Below, piece by piece: positions 1 to 10,090 of a stretch of 34,995 nt of DNA. The stretch lies in NCBI GenBank assembly GCA_015501055.1, contig JADNYV010000359.1:1-34995 (forward strand), written 5' to 3'. The notes beneath the pieces were generated by a model. That model worked only from the letters and a program-made list of their open reading frames with translations. It was not told where the DNA came from and did not search any database. This DNA comes from Mucidula mucida (lineage: Eukaryota; Basidiomycota; Agaricomycetes; Agaricales; Physalacriaceae). Each line of letters begins with the position of its first letter. Position 1 is the stretch's first letter. A program made the translations under genes and the position numbers.

Positions 1-352
1 CGTCATTGAAGGATGGCAACATACACACCTGGGATCTAACGACAACGTCTGATGAAAATGACTCGGCGCTTCCCCTCTTGTCATTCGATGCACACAGAGG
101 TGAAGATCGCCATCTCTCCATTTTCTTACCAACACAGATTTACCGGCTTCAGATTCTGTACCAAATGTTACATATCATCCTTTCGAAGCAAAAATCCTAT
201 CCAGCAGCGGCGGGCGACATTTTCTCGACTCGACGGACTCGGAGAGCAGTGATGAAGAAGATGTCGGAGTGCAGCGGAGACGAGTCTTGCAGCCTATAGC
301 GCGGGACGTTTCTCTGAAAATTTGGGATGTATCGGATAAACAATTACAGTAA
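1..352 (+). CDS. 3' end of a WD40-repeat protein gene (WRAP53/TCAB1-like), 5' part outside the window
   Basis: The frame open from the window edge reads DGNIHTWDL, a WD40 blade ending in WD. A short intron is proposed at 100-137 (GTGAAG...CACAG, 38 nt). Splicing it joins FDAHR to DLPASDSVPNVTYHP and then ILSSSGGRHF, an acidic S/D/E run, and a last blade SLKIWDV, with TAA at 350-352. The order blade, His-Pro, SxSGxRHF, acidic insert, final blade resembles the C-terminal end of fungal WRAP53/TCAB1-type proteins, WD40 scaffolds linked to small-RNP and telomerase biology. That family call is from memory of the pattern; the WD40 call is firmer. A second donor-like GTAAGG at 349 could mean the gene continues rather than stopping at 350. 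The intron is short for a basidiomycete, but the frame only continues if it is removed. Confidence 0.55.
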
Positions 353-770
353 GGTATACACAATTTGTCTCTCATCTCTTCCTACGACCACCACATACTC
401 TCGTCCTCTTGGGCACATCAGCTGCGATTGACCGAAGCACAGTCTATAGTCACGCCCCGTTTGCGTAGGCTTCAGCCTGAACCAACTGTTGATTTCTCCT
501 CCTGTCTGGTCACAAGGGCGGTGCTAGGTTTCTTGCTTCGATGTGAAGCGTTGTCTCTTGGATTGTCTGGACTCTGGAGTGCTGTTTGACTTGTCACAGC
601 CTCGGTAAATTTGAGACCTGTCGTACATTGGAGCGCAATGCTCGAGGCGGCGTTCTTCTTAAAGCCGCCACTGTTTCTCCGCGGACCATACGCTTTTAGG
701 GACCGTTAGTCTTGTGGCGGGCCGACCTCGCAGGGCTGAGGAGAGCGCACCAGCATTCCGCATCTCATAT
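353..770. other. intergenic stretch, no gene seen
   Basis: It lies between the WD40 gene end and the upstream edge of the repeated family. Open frames here are short and lack motifs or exon-like structure. The last part, from about 745, begins to resemble the sequence upstream of copy 2 near 25000 on the minus strand. Confidence 0.5.
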
Positions 771-967
771 CGCTACATCTTCAAAGCGCACATTGGACGC
801 AGATAAAAAAGACAAGCCTCCAAAGAAATGTTCAAAAGGCATGTCATCATTGTGTATCGTGGTGTATCGTGGTATGGCTGTGCTTTTCGTCTCGGAGAGA
901 GTGGGCTCCGAGACATGAACTTGACCGATCGTTGATCGTTCTGAGAATATAGCTCCTTTTCGTGGCC

Positions 968-973
968 TATAAG
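968..973 (+). promoter_or_regulatory. TATA box of the copy 1 gene
   Basis: TATAAG lies 66 bp before the ATG at 1034. The equivalent minus-strand place in copy 2 reads GTATATATTC, so a TATA-like element is kept in both. Confidence 0.45.
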
Positions 974-1033
974 TTCTGCTTTCCTCACTTTGGCTTCTCT
1001 ACCCAGTACTATCATCAGCGCATTATTATCATT

Positions 1034-1828
1034 ATGCTCACAACCACCAACACCACTACCACCGAACTTGAGCGTCGTCGTACCCTCCAGGGACGTCATG
1101 GACGCCAGGCTGAGGCAACACATATCATCCACTCTCTGGAGAAACTCCCACTCTCCGAGGAGATCGCGCAGCGATACCAGGAATATGTTTGCCATCATCG
1201 TCAGCTTACGCTCGACATTCTCGAGGGCAGACGCCCACAGGCTACGCCGTTCATCGTCCACGAGCAGCAGACGTTAAAGTTCCACACTTACGAGGAACTT
1301 TGGCAAGCACTTCACAATCTCGAGCGCGGATACCCTGAGGAGGTGCCGCGGGATGAGCAGACCGACTCACGCAAGTGGTCACAAGAATTCGCCAACCTCG
1401 AAGGCAGGCATCAAACATTGCAAGTTCAGCGAGCGGTTCACACTCTCAAGCGGAAGCCAGCTGTTATGTTCTCCGCTGAACATACCGTACACACTCTCAA
1501 ACGAAAGCCAGCTGTCATGTTTTCCGCTGAACATACGGTTCACATTCTCAAACGAAAGTCAGCCATGATGTTCACTACCGAACATGGCATCGTTCGGGAG
1601 AAGGAGGTGACGCGCACCGAGTAGGCTGATCCACGCGATTGGTCAGAGGGCAGCGAATACTTTCTCGTTCGTGAGAAGGAAGTGATGCGGGACGAGCAGA
1701 ATGACTCGCGCAATTGGTCAGAAGCCATCGCGCTCGAAGGCAGGCGTCAGCCACCTCCCATGAAGATTTGGGATGGCAGCTTTGAGTCGGGGCTGGGTGA
1801 GGAGGCGAAGGGAAGTTTCACGATGTGA
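1034..1828 (+). pseudogene. unknown repeated family protein, copy 1, interrupted by TAG at 1622-1624
   Basis: Not a family I can name. From the ATG at 1034 the frame gives 196 residues: a Thr-rich start (MLTTTNTTTTELERRR), an HIIHSLEKLPLSEE segment, a basic/His segment ending in ILEGRRPQATPF, then DEQTDSRKWSQ and three tandem 17-residue units of the type VHTLKRKPAVMFSAEHT (51 bp each, about 1435-1587). The TAG at 1622 sits where two neighbouring repeats have CAG (RDEQ versus RTE-stop). The same frame stays open past it, through RDEQNDSRNWSEA, to TGA at 1826-1828. The original product was probably about 264 residues. No signal peptide or membrane segment is evident. Copy 2 shares the first 130 or so residues. 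It may encode a lineage-specific protein; function unknown. Confidence 0.6.
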
Positions 1829-2308
1829 GACTTGGTGCCGGGGCTGCGGTCTTCCTTCAAACGCGGTATTGAGTCTTTGGGCGAATAACACTGTCGCACA
1901 GTGGTATGGGCCCGGAAGCACACTCCCTCGATTGGATGAATATCATCCGACGCGAATCCGGGTTCACCGATGCCCGTCATACAACACGCTCTGGAGCATT
2001 GTGCGCCTACATGGTAGGCGTATAATGCTCCTGAGTTACATTCACAAGAAAGCAACTGATACTTACAGACTTGTAATCTTCTATCCATGTACATTAGTTA
2101 TTCAATTTGAACACACATTCTGATCTTTCATAATCATTGCTCAATTTTTGAGAATCGCAGCGCTCCATGGCCCGTCCGCCTCTCCTTTATAATGACATCG
2201 CGAGTCAGAGTGACCGCGGTTAATTGTTAACGCGACACTGATTCTACTCGTCGTGCAGTAACCTATCTATATTTCGGAGTTACTCACAGATAGTCAATAC
2301 TAGGTAAA
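1829..2308. other. intergenic stretch, no gene seen
   Basis: Between the repeated family and the 3' end of the PPR gene. Open frames on both strands are mutual shadows with no motif. A small inverted repeat GCGCCTACATGGTAGGCG lies near 2003-2020. Confidence 0.45.
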
Positions 2309-3561
2309 TCAAGAAGCTTTATCCTCCATCGTTGTCTCCTCCCTCTCCCGCTGCCTTCTCAGTCTCCTTCTCTCTTTTGCTCGCATAGGTTTATATTTCT
2401 CCCCTCCTTCGATCTCATCTTTCCTACCTGACCGACTCCACATTGCCTGAAACCTGGCCTCCTCCCTCTCTGACGAATACCTGCGACCCGCTGTCTCCCA
2501 AGTACTCGGCACCAATCCCTTCATCTGGAGCACCTTCACCCGCCACGCCCTCATGTCCTCCAACGACGGCAGCGCCTTCTCTCCTAACCAGTCCGAGATC
2601 CAATCGACAAGCATGCGCCACGGACTGTCCCCTTCCCGCGGATGCTCCGCACATACACCATGCCAGACGGTCAGAACCAAAGGCACCATACCATCCGCAG
2701 GTGCAATTCCTAGCTCCTTCATCGCATACAGAATCTTGGGCAGCTCTTCAGCTCGCCCGGCCAACATCGCGACGACTGCATAATCGAAACAGTTCGCGCC
2801 TGACGGTACTACATTCGTCAACGTCGCATCGAGCCGTAGATCTGGACCATGCGGTCGGTGCGCGCGCATTGCCTGCCAGAATAGCTCCCGCGCCCGCCCA
2901 GCGGGGTCCTTCCACACGGAAAACGGTTTATATGGCTCTGGCGTAGGATTTCTGTTGTCACCGAGGACGCTTTTGAAAAGGGCAACGGCTTCGTCGCGCG
3001 TCTTACACATCTGAGGGCGACGGTGAAAGAAGGCAAGCTGGGAAAGAGCGCCAGTCGGAGTGTCGTCGAGCCGAAAAGTCATCCGTACGCATTTGAGCAG
3101 GACAGAGAATGTTGAAGAGATGGGATAGAGCCCGTACAAGCGCGTCATGTAATCCCATAGGAGGAAGACGGCGTCTGGACGCCGCATGTAGCGCAATGAC
3201 CACAACAAGTCGTTCATGCAAATGATGTTCATTACTACCGGGTTCGCCAGGCGGTATTGCGCTGGGAGGGAGACATTAACACGTCCAGAGTAAACCTCAA
3301 GGAGATTGAACGCTTTATGTGGCTGGTCCATCTCAGAGAAGAGTTTCAACCCTACCGACAACGCTTTTGGGTCGAGGACAAATCCCATAGAGGCGAAACG
3401 ATGCCAATACATCCTCGCCAGACCATACTGCTTGCGAAGCAGAAGAGCGCGTATTAGGATGGTATAATTATAGACGGACATTCGCATAGTCTTCGTGGCT
3501 TTCGTGAATGAGGATATAAGGCTCGCAGCGGAGACCTGTCCGTGGCGGGCGGCAGCGGACG
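2309..3561 (-). pseudogene. PPR-type protein, C-terminal part, cut off by retrotransposon E1
   Basis: The frame gives a helical-repeat protein with pentatricopeptide-like blocks (VYNYTILIRALLLRKQYGLA, then FDYAVVAMLAGRAEELPKIL and similar), ending in a very basic tail (KERRRLRRQRERE). PPR proteins bind RNA in mitochondria and act in transcript processing, stability or translation. The frame begins inside the 5' LTR of E1, so its apparent first residues (MAIHNT) are LTR-encoded. The host sequence starts at 3561. Joining 10096 to 3561 on the minus strand continues without a frame change: ...RQWNAAFA joined to SAAARHGQVSAAS. This is the second half of one gene whose first half is at 10096-11103. 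The whole gene would code for about 750 residues. Confidence 0.75.
3557..3561. repeat. target-site duplication of E1, left copy
   Basis: GGACG directly precedes the LTR start TGTTATG. The same five bases follow the right LTR at 10091-10095. 5 bp is usual for Ty3/gypsy integrase. Confidence 0.9.
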
Positions 3562-4091
3562 TGTTATGAATCGCCATATTTTCACACTTTCACATCTTAT
3601 CATATCTTATCGGGGGCCTTGTCTTATCAACCAACGGACCATTTCATCATCTGTTTCGTCACCGATCATACCCCTTTTCATTACTGAAGCCGTACTCATG
3701 TTGGACACACGTCCAACACATGGATGACATCATACATGCCGATACCTCATGGACTCCCTATTGTATACACACCGCCGACACTCGTAGTACACATGGTCGT
3801 TTCAGTATTATTACTTACATGCAGTTACCACTCGTATTTAATGGTTTCACGGACTAGTAGCATACAACACTGGGTCAAGGGCGTGGAGTTATCCCTAGCG
3901 GAAACATGTATGGACAAGGAGTCCCAAACACAGGCTTACTAGTATATAAGCAATAGCGTAGCATCATTGTACTTTAGTTCCGATCTCGTTTATACACCTG
4001 GCCTAGCCTAGTCTTACGAACGCGAACGTCTTCTCCCTTAGTTCTTGTTGTGGTACCTGGTTGAGTCTCGTGGCTTAGTCAGTCGCTAACA
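3562..4091 (+). repeat. 5' LTR of E1
   Basis: 530 bp, begins TGTTATGAATCGCC and ends GTCGCTAACA (TG...CA). It holds the promoter, with TATATAAG at 3943-3950. Seven transitions separate it from the right LTR at 9561-10090. Confidence 0.93.
3943..3950 (+). promoter_or_regulatory. LTR TATA box and predicted RNA start at about 3975-3976
   Basis: TATATAAG begins 33 bp before AGTTCCGATCT (3976-3986), the expected spacing from TATA to a transcription start. AGTTCCGATCT is exactly complementary to the primer-binding site, which is what a self-priming RNA 5' end requires. Confidence 0.65.
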
Positions 4092-4093
4092 GA

Positions 4094-4105
4094 AGATCGG
4101 AACTA
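4094..4105 (+). promoter_or_regulatory. self-priming primer-binding site of E1
   Basis: AGATCGGAACTA lies 2 bases after the LTR end. It is the reverse complement of TAGTTCCGATCT at 3975-3986 in the LTR (12 of 12). In Tf1-type elements the first 11 nt of the element's own RNA fold back to prime minus-strand synthesis in place of a tRNA. I did not recognise a usual tRNA 3' end complement (TGG-type start) here. Confidence 0.75.
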
Positions 4106-4690
4106 CTTTCTACCACCTACCACACATCCCTGATCGTCGATCAGCACTTCGCTGTTTGATCATCGCACATTCCCCTGTTCCCTTTCCCTGTTTACAGATT
4201 GACGGATTCCTAATTCCAGCGCACATCCGCATACATGTGTATTGGTCCCAGTAGCGCCGGCTAACAGTTAGAGATAACTGCCTCGGGTGCTGGAAGTAGC
4301 TGCTCTCACGAGAACGAACTTTTGGCAGTTGCACTTCAGTGGGCGCTGTTTACGGGTCAACTCCCGTTCCCAGGAAAACTTCGGCTTACCTCACACCAGA
4401 GGGACGTCGGCTGGGCAATTGCGAACTTGTGACGAGCTCTTGGGCTCCGTAGATACATAGTCAGTAGTCGGTAAAATAGCGTAGATAGTTACGATACTTA
4501 CCTACCTTACTTACCTTACGATACACATCATCATTCCCCACCCTACCAAGTCCTGGATTCTATTTCAGATCTAGGCGATCCCTCCCTATTCATCCAAACC
4601 TCTATTCCCTCACCTGTTTCATCCAAATCCGCATCACCCATATCCCCACTTTCACCCTTTCACTCTCCAATCCCATCACCCCGATCCATC
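4106..4690 (+). other. untranslated leader of E1
   Basis: About 585 bp between PBS and gag with no convincing coding frame. It includes a run of TTAC/CTTAC units near 4490-4520 and a CT/CA-rich stretch just before the gag ATG. It is conserved in E2 (about 32055-32637) and E3 (about 33792-34374), so it probably holds packaging or translation signals. Confidence 0.5.
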
Positions 4691-5620
4691 ATGTCCAACG
4701 AAGCACCCGAAGCCGCTCATCACACACCCGCTCATCACGCCAATGACGAAACCAAAGGCCGATCCCTTGTCAACAAGCCTTATGACTATGACGGGGACAA
4801 GTCCAAGTACAAGAGCTGGTGGCGATCGATGTTCACATACATCCGTGACAAGAAGAACAACCTCACATCGGACTCCGAAAGGATTGATGTTGTTCTCTCC
4901 TACATCCGAGGGGATCACGTTGATGCATGGGTCCAGAACTACTCGGACCAGAACTTCGACGAGGAAGAAGAGGAATGGACAGTCTCTTGGACTGAGTTCA
5001 AGGAGAACTTGAAGGAGCGATTTGTGGACTCCAACCTCGCGCGAGATGCGCAAGATCAGATCGAACGGTTGCGCCAGGGGCAAGACACCGCTCAAGATTT
5101 CTTTCAGAAGTTCGAGGTCCTGCTTACTCAGGCGGAATACTCGAAGGATGACGCATTTGTTGTGCGACTTCTCGAGACCAATGTCAACGAGAAGATCATC
5201 GACCAGATCTATGGCAGCCGAGATGGGTTGCCAAAGAAGTACAAGGATTGGAAGGCACAGATCATTCAGATCGATCAGCTATGGAGAAGGCGGGCGGCGA
5301 GCAAGAGGTCCGGCATGCAGGTCCGGCCCCAAGCTCCACAGGCGGCTACATCGAGAGTCAACCCTACGAATCCACCCCCGACGCCAATCACACGACGAGA
5401 TGCCACCGGCGTTACCTATGGAGGAGCCGGCAGACCGATGGACATCGACAACGCACGTCGAAGAGGACTTTGCTTCAGCTGTGGCGAACACGGCCATGTC
5501 AGCAGGTTCTGTCCTAAGAAGGGTCGACCCCAGACAATTCGGGGTCTATGGACCGAAATGAACGACGAAGAGAAGAAGAAGTTGGCCGAAGAGCTGGGTT
5601 TTGCGAAGCTCCCGCAGTAG
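4691..5620 (+). CDS. gag: gag (capsid/nucleocapsid) of E1
   Basis: 309 residues from ATG at 4691 to TAG at 5618-5620. The central region (about 30-200) is the retrotransposon-gag capsid fold type ([12 protein letters not shown], then [40 protein letters not shown]). A basic Pro-rich linker follows, then a CCHC zinc knuckle, [14 protein letters not shown], at about residues 261-274 (C-x2-C-x4-H-x4-C). Gag assembles the particle and the knuckle binds element RNA. The frame is intact. The final codons overlap pol, which lies in the -1 frame, so Gag-Pol would be made by frameshifting at 5596-5602. Confidence 0.92.
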   Translation: MSNEAPEAAHHTPAHHANDETKGRSLVNKPYDYDGDKSKYKSWWRSMFTYIRDKKNNLTSDSERIDVVLSYIRGDHVDAWVQNYSDQNFDEEEEEWTVSWTEFKENLKERFVDSNLARDAQDQIERLRQGQDTAQDFFQKFEVLLTQAEYSKDDAFVVRLLETNVNEKIIDQIYGSRDGLPKKYKDWKAQIIQIDQLWRRRAASKRSGMQVRPQAPQAATSRVNPTNPPPTPITRRDATGVTYGGAGRPMDIDNARRRGLCFSCGEHGHVSRFCPKKGRPQTIRGLWTEMNDEEKKKLAEELGFAKLPQ

Positions 5621-5638
5621 ACGCAGTCCTGCCGGAGC
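5596..5638 (+). promoter_or_regulatory. programmed -1 ribosomal frameshift signal at the gag-pol junction
   Basis: In the gag frame the bases read CTG GGT TTT GCG, giving the heptamer G GGT TTT (5596-5602), which fits X XXY YYZ. After a 5 nt spacer (5603-5607) comes a stem: GCTCC (5608-5612) with GGAGC (5634-5638), a C/C mismatch, then GCAG (5614-5617) with CTGC (5629-5632). The 11 nt loop contains the gag stop codon. A -1 slip enters exactly the pol frame. The same bases are present in E2 (heptamer at 31147-31153, minus). Confidence 0.7.
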
Positions 5639-8600
5639 AGTCATTAAGGAAAGGGTCGTCAGATGCAGAATCTATTTACAGTACGGTTACTGAAACATCT
5701 AAAATATCATCGACGACTTTACCACCAAAACCTGCGAAAGAAAGATTTGAGCCAAATACGCCCGAGTGGATCGCACAACGGCTAAGAGAGGATGACGTGT
5801 CGAGAGCAGTGGGAATTCTGAGAGCATGGATGCCGGAGCGGAGAGAGAGAGAAGCGACGGAGGAGAAGGTGATGGCGATCAGAGCGTTGACAAAGGAAGC
5901 TGCGGTGGAAGTTGTGACGGAGTTGAAAAAGTCGAGGAAGTACATCCGGGGAACAAAGGGGCAGGACATGAAACTCCGAGTAACCATAGAGAGCGTACAC
6001 ACAGGCTCTGAATGGGAAACGAGTGCCCTTCTTGACAGTGGAGCAACGGGTTCTTGTGTCAATAAAGAATTCGTCGAGAAGAACGGACTCCCGATCAAGG
6101 AGTTACCGGTCAAGCTCCCTGTCTACAATGCGGATGGAACCCTAAACGAGGGAGGAGCAATCGAAGGTTTTGTGGAGGTTCGGATGAAGATCGGTGATCA
6201 TGCAGAAAAGATCGAGTTGGCCGTCACCAATCTTGGCAAAACAAGCATCTTTTTGGGGCTAGATTGGTTACGATATCACAACCCCACAATCAACTGGACG
6301 GAATCCACGTTGACTTTTGATCGATGCCCAGACCGTTGCGGCTACCTATCTGAGTATAACTCGCCGGAAGACGAAGGAGAAGATGTAGAAGAGAAGTTGG
6401 AAGAGGGAGAGCGCTTGTTCTGGATGGACTGGGACAACTATCGCAAAAGCGGTGAAAAGCTGAGATCACAACAGCCTTCATCTGCTGCTACACCTTACAT
6501 TGAGGAATTTTCCGATGTATTCAGCAAGGCGGACTTTGATAAGTTACCGGAGCGAAGACCCTGGGATCATGCGATAGAACTCACGCCTGGTTCCAAACCG
6601 GTTGACTGCAAAGTCTATCCCCTTAGTCCATCCGAGCAGAAGGCATTAGACGAGTTCTTGGAGGAAAACATACGCACGGGACGCATACGGCCATCAATCT
6701 CACCCATGGCGTCACCATTTTTCTTTGTCAAGAAGAAGGACGGAAGCCTTCGGCCAGTGCAGGATTATCGGAAGTTGAACAACATGACAATCAAGAACCG
6801 ATACCCCTTGCCGTTGATTCAGGAGCTTATCGACAAGTTGAAGGGAGCAAAGGTTTTCACAAAGATGGATGTCCGATGGGGTTACAATAACATCCGGATC
6901 AAAGATGGTGATGAGTGGAAAGCGGCGTTTAGAACAAATTGAGGGCTGTTCGAGCCATTAGTAATGTTCTTCGGACTCACAAACTCACCGGCAACGTTCC
7001 AATCGTTCATGAATCACATCTTGAAGGAGTTGATTGACAGTGGACATGTTATAGTTTACCTAGATGATATACTTATCTTTACGAACACTCTCGAGGAGCA
7101 TAGACAGATTGTACGAAAGGTATTGGAGATATTACGAGTAAATAAGCTGTATTTAAAACCCGAGAAATGTAGTTTCGAGGCACATACTGTAGACTACTTA
7201 GGAGTTATTGTTGGAGGAGGAGAAGTGAAGATGGATCCGGCAAAAGTGGCCGTAGTGAAGGAATGGAAGGAGCCGACAAAGAAGAAGGAAGTACAGTCAT
7301 TCCTGGGTTTCTGCAACTTCTACCGACGTTTCATCCGGGGATTTGCGGGAGTAGCGAAGCCATTGACATCGCTAACCGGGAAGGGCGAGTGGGTTTGGGG
7401 CATGGAGCAGCACGAGGCGTTTGAGGAGTTGAAACGGAGGATGACGGAAGAACCCGTTCTGATTGTACCACGCGACGACGGCAAGTTTCGAGTTGAGGCA
7501 GACTCCTCGAACTATGCGAACGGGGCGGTTCTTTCCCAGTTGGTTGACGGAAAATGGAGACCAGTAGCCTTTCGGTCTCGCGCGCTAAACGAAGTAGAGC
7601 GCAATTATGAGATCTATGACAAAGAGATGATGGCAATTATGGACTCAATTGACGACTGGAGACAATATCTTCTTGGAGCAAAAGAAACGGTGGAGGTGTT
7701 TACCGATCATCAAAACCTCCAGTACTTCCGGAAGCCACAGAAGTTGAATCGGAGGCAGGCGAGATAGGTTACGGAGTTGGCGGAGTATGACATACAGATG
7801 ATTCACAAGCCGGGCAAGACGATGGGGAAAGCTGATGCCTTGTCAAGGATGACAGGCCTTGAGAAGGGGGAAAAAGATAACGAAAACGTTGTTTTACTCA
7901 AGCCAGAGTTTTTTATTTCACAAATTCAATTCTCTTTACATACAGTAGATACACCAGAGGACGAATTACTTAACAAAATCAAACAAAGAAAAGGAAACAA
8001 AGACAGATACATACAAAAAGCATTAGAAAACAAAGAAAAAGGATGGGAAGAGAAGGAAAATGGACTTATTATGTGGAAAGATCGTATTTACATACCAAAG
8101 GACAAGGAATTGCGGGGAAAAGTTATCGGAATGCATCACGACGCACAGCTTGCAGGGCATCCCGGACGATACAAGACCCTCGAGCTGATCACACGTACCT
8201 ATTGGTGGCCAGGAATCAGCCGAGATGTCCGCGAATACGTGGAAGGGTGTCAGAAATGCCAAGTTACAAAGTCACATCGCACAAAACCGGCTGCACCCCT
8301 CCATCCTATAGACGTACCAAGCGAACCATGGGAGAAAGTTGGGACGGACATGATCGGCGAGTTGCCGGAGTCGGGAGGATACAATGCGATCAGCACGTTC
8401 GTGGACCATTTCACAAAGCGGTTACGCATTATACCAACACACACCACCCTGACGTCAGAAGGCATGGCTCGTATTTACCGCAATCGAATCTTCCCCATAC
8501 ATGGATTGCCGCGACAGATGATACACGATCGAGGTCCGCAATACCACTCGCGTTTCATGAAGGAGTTATACCGGCTGTTGGGCATTGAAGGGAACTTCAC

Positions 8601-9549
8601 GACGGCGTACCATCCACAGGCAAATGGGCAAACAGAACGGTTGAACCAAGAGATAGAACATTTCTTACGGTTATTCGTCAATTACCATCAGAACGACTGG
8701 CATGAATGGTTACCCTCTGCCGAATTCGTTTACAACGATCGGGTACACTCAGCAACCAAGGTTACTCCGTTCTTCGCAGACATGGGCAGACACCCCTACA
8801 AAGGCACCGCTCCGAAAACGGCATCGAGAAACAAGACTGCGCAGGAGTTTGCCGACGGCATGAGGAAAACATGGGACGAAGTTGGGTCGGCATTGAAGAT
8901 GGCAAAAGAGGACATGAAACGGTTTTATGACAGGAAGCGGACAGACGCAGTAGAGTACAAGGAGGGCGACAAAGTATGGCTGGAAGGGACGAATCTCAGC
9001 ACGGACCGACCAATGAAGAAGCTCAATGACAAACACTTCGGGCCGTTCAAAGTGATCAAGAAAGTCGGGACAAGCTCTTACAAGCTCCAGATTCCTCACA
9101 CGTGGAAAAGCATCCATCCCGTGTTCAATGAGGCCCTGTTGACGCCTTACCACGAGCCCCAATTTCCGACGCAACCCCGAGACACGCGTCCACCACCTGT
9201 GCTGGAAGGAGCCGAACCGGAATGGGAGGTTGAGAAAGTGGTGAATTCCCGGAAGTACCGCGGGGGTTTTCAATACAAGGTTCACTGGAAGGGTTATGGC
9301 ACACACGAGCAGACATGGGAACCGGCATGCAATCTCAAAAATGCCGACGAAGCCATCAGCGATTTCCACCAACAATATCCGAACAAGCCGAAGCCACCCG
9401 CGCTTGCTCGCATTGAAGTCCCCATGTCGCAATTTCCATCACATTTATTCCGACCCATGCCACCGCCTGATACCGAACCCCTTGACGTCATGCTACCCTC
9501 TGCAGCCCTCATGGAGCGACTCTGGCGCAGAATGGAACTTGCGCCTTAA
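5596..9549 (+). pseudogene. pol: pol of E1: protease, RT, RNase H, integrase, chromodomain; two nonsense codons
   Basis: One frame (-1 to gag) runs from the slip site to 9549, broken only by TGA at 6940-6942 and TAG at 7765-7767. Visible in order: aspartic protease LLDSGATGS (about 6030); RT with YLDD at 7057-7068; RNase H-like VEADSSNYANG (about 7493) and FTDHQNL; integrase HHCC zinc finger (about 8134-8263, GHPG and GCQKCQ); the D, D, E core at about 8348, 8527 and 8637 (VGTDMIG, HDRGPQ, NGQTERL); and a chromodomain at about 9220-9390 (YKVHWKGYGTHEQTWEP). The chromodomain normally steers integration toward marked chromatin. The TGA replaces CGA, which E2 keeps, and the TAG replaces TGG, also kept in E2. 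Both are C:G to T:A changes. Everything else is open, so this is a recently inactivated copy. Confidence 0.9.
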
Positions 9550-9560
9550 GGAGGGGGTGA
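9548..9560 (+). promoter_or_regulatory. polypurine tract of E1
   Basis: AAGGAGGGGGTGA lies directly before the right LTR at 9561, the expected place for the plus-strand primer. E2 has the mirror-image tract at 27196-27208. Confidence 0.75.
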
Positions 9561-10090
9561 TGTTATGAATCGCCATATTTTCACACTTTCACATCTTATC
9601 ATATCTTATCGGGGGCCTTGTCTTATCAACCAACGGACCATTTCATCATCTGTTTCGTCACCGATCATACTCCTTTTCATTACCGAAGCCGTACTCATGT
9701 TGGACACACACCCAACACATGGATGACATCATACATGCCGATACCTCATGGACTTCCTATTGTATACACACCACCGACACTCGTAGTACACATGGTCGTT
9801 TCAGTATTATTACTTACATGCAGTTACCACTCGTATTTAATGGTTTCACGGACTAGTAGCATACAACACTGGGTCAAGGGCGTGGAGTTATCCCTAGCGG
9901 AAACATGTATAGACAAGGAGTCCCAAACACAGGCTTACTAGTATATAAGCAATAGCGTAGCATCATTGTACTTTAGTTCCGATCTCGTTTATACACCTGG
10001 CCTAGCCTAGTCTTACGAACGCGAACGTCTTCTCCCTTAGTTCTTGTTGTGGTACCTGGTTGAGTCTCGTGGCTTAGTCAGTCGCTAACA
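9561..10090 (+). repeat. 3' LTR of E1
   Basis: 530 bp, TGTTATGAATCGCC to GTCGCTAACA. It differs from the 5' LTR by seven transitions. GGACG follows at 10091-10095, repeating the left flank. Confidence 0.93.

Larger units (their letters stand above)
770..1830 (+). repeat. copy 1 of a dispersed, gene-containing repeat (second copy inverted at about 24219-25000)
   Basis: Promoter, leader and coding region of this segment are clearly similar to the minus strand of about 24219-25000. Shared blocks include AAAAGGCATGTCATCATTGT (840-859), GAGAGAGTGGGCTCCGAG (895-912), the region around 935-965 upstream of the TATA box, and most of the coding part. No terminal inverted repeats, LTRs or target duplications were found around either copy. 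It may be a segmental copy of a lineage-specific gene rather than a classical transposon. Confidence 0.7.
3562..10090 (+). mobile_element. Ty3/gypsy chromodomain LTR retrotransposon E1, near full length
   Basis: A 6529 bp element with two 530 bp LTRs (TGTTAT...CTAACA), flanked by the 5 bp direct repeat GGACG (3557-3561 and 10091-10095). Internal order: self-priming PBS, long leader, gag, protease, RT, RNase H, integrase, chromodomain, polypurine tract. The order RT-RNase H-integrase-chromodomain marks a chromovirus of the Metaviridae; the self-priming site places it near the Tf1/sushi type. The two LTRs differ at 7 places that I counted, all transitions (about 98.7% identical), so it is fairly recent. 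Two nonsense codons in pol (6940-6942 and 7765-7767) would stop autonomous activity as read. It sits in the PPR gene, in the opposite orientation. Confidence 0.93.

Noticed and set aside
773..1261. 162-residue minus-strand open frame
   Set aside because: It is antisense to the copy 1 gene and has no independent motif. The sense frame is conserved in copy 2.
4092..4110. tRNA-primed PBS
   Set aside because: The bases after the LTR match the element's own LTR over 12 nt, and I did not recognise a tRNA 3' end complement.
4676..5095. 139-residue open frame antisense to gag, recurring opposite E2 and E3 gag
   Set aside because: It is a shadow of the conserved gag frame; codon-level conservation follows gag.
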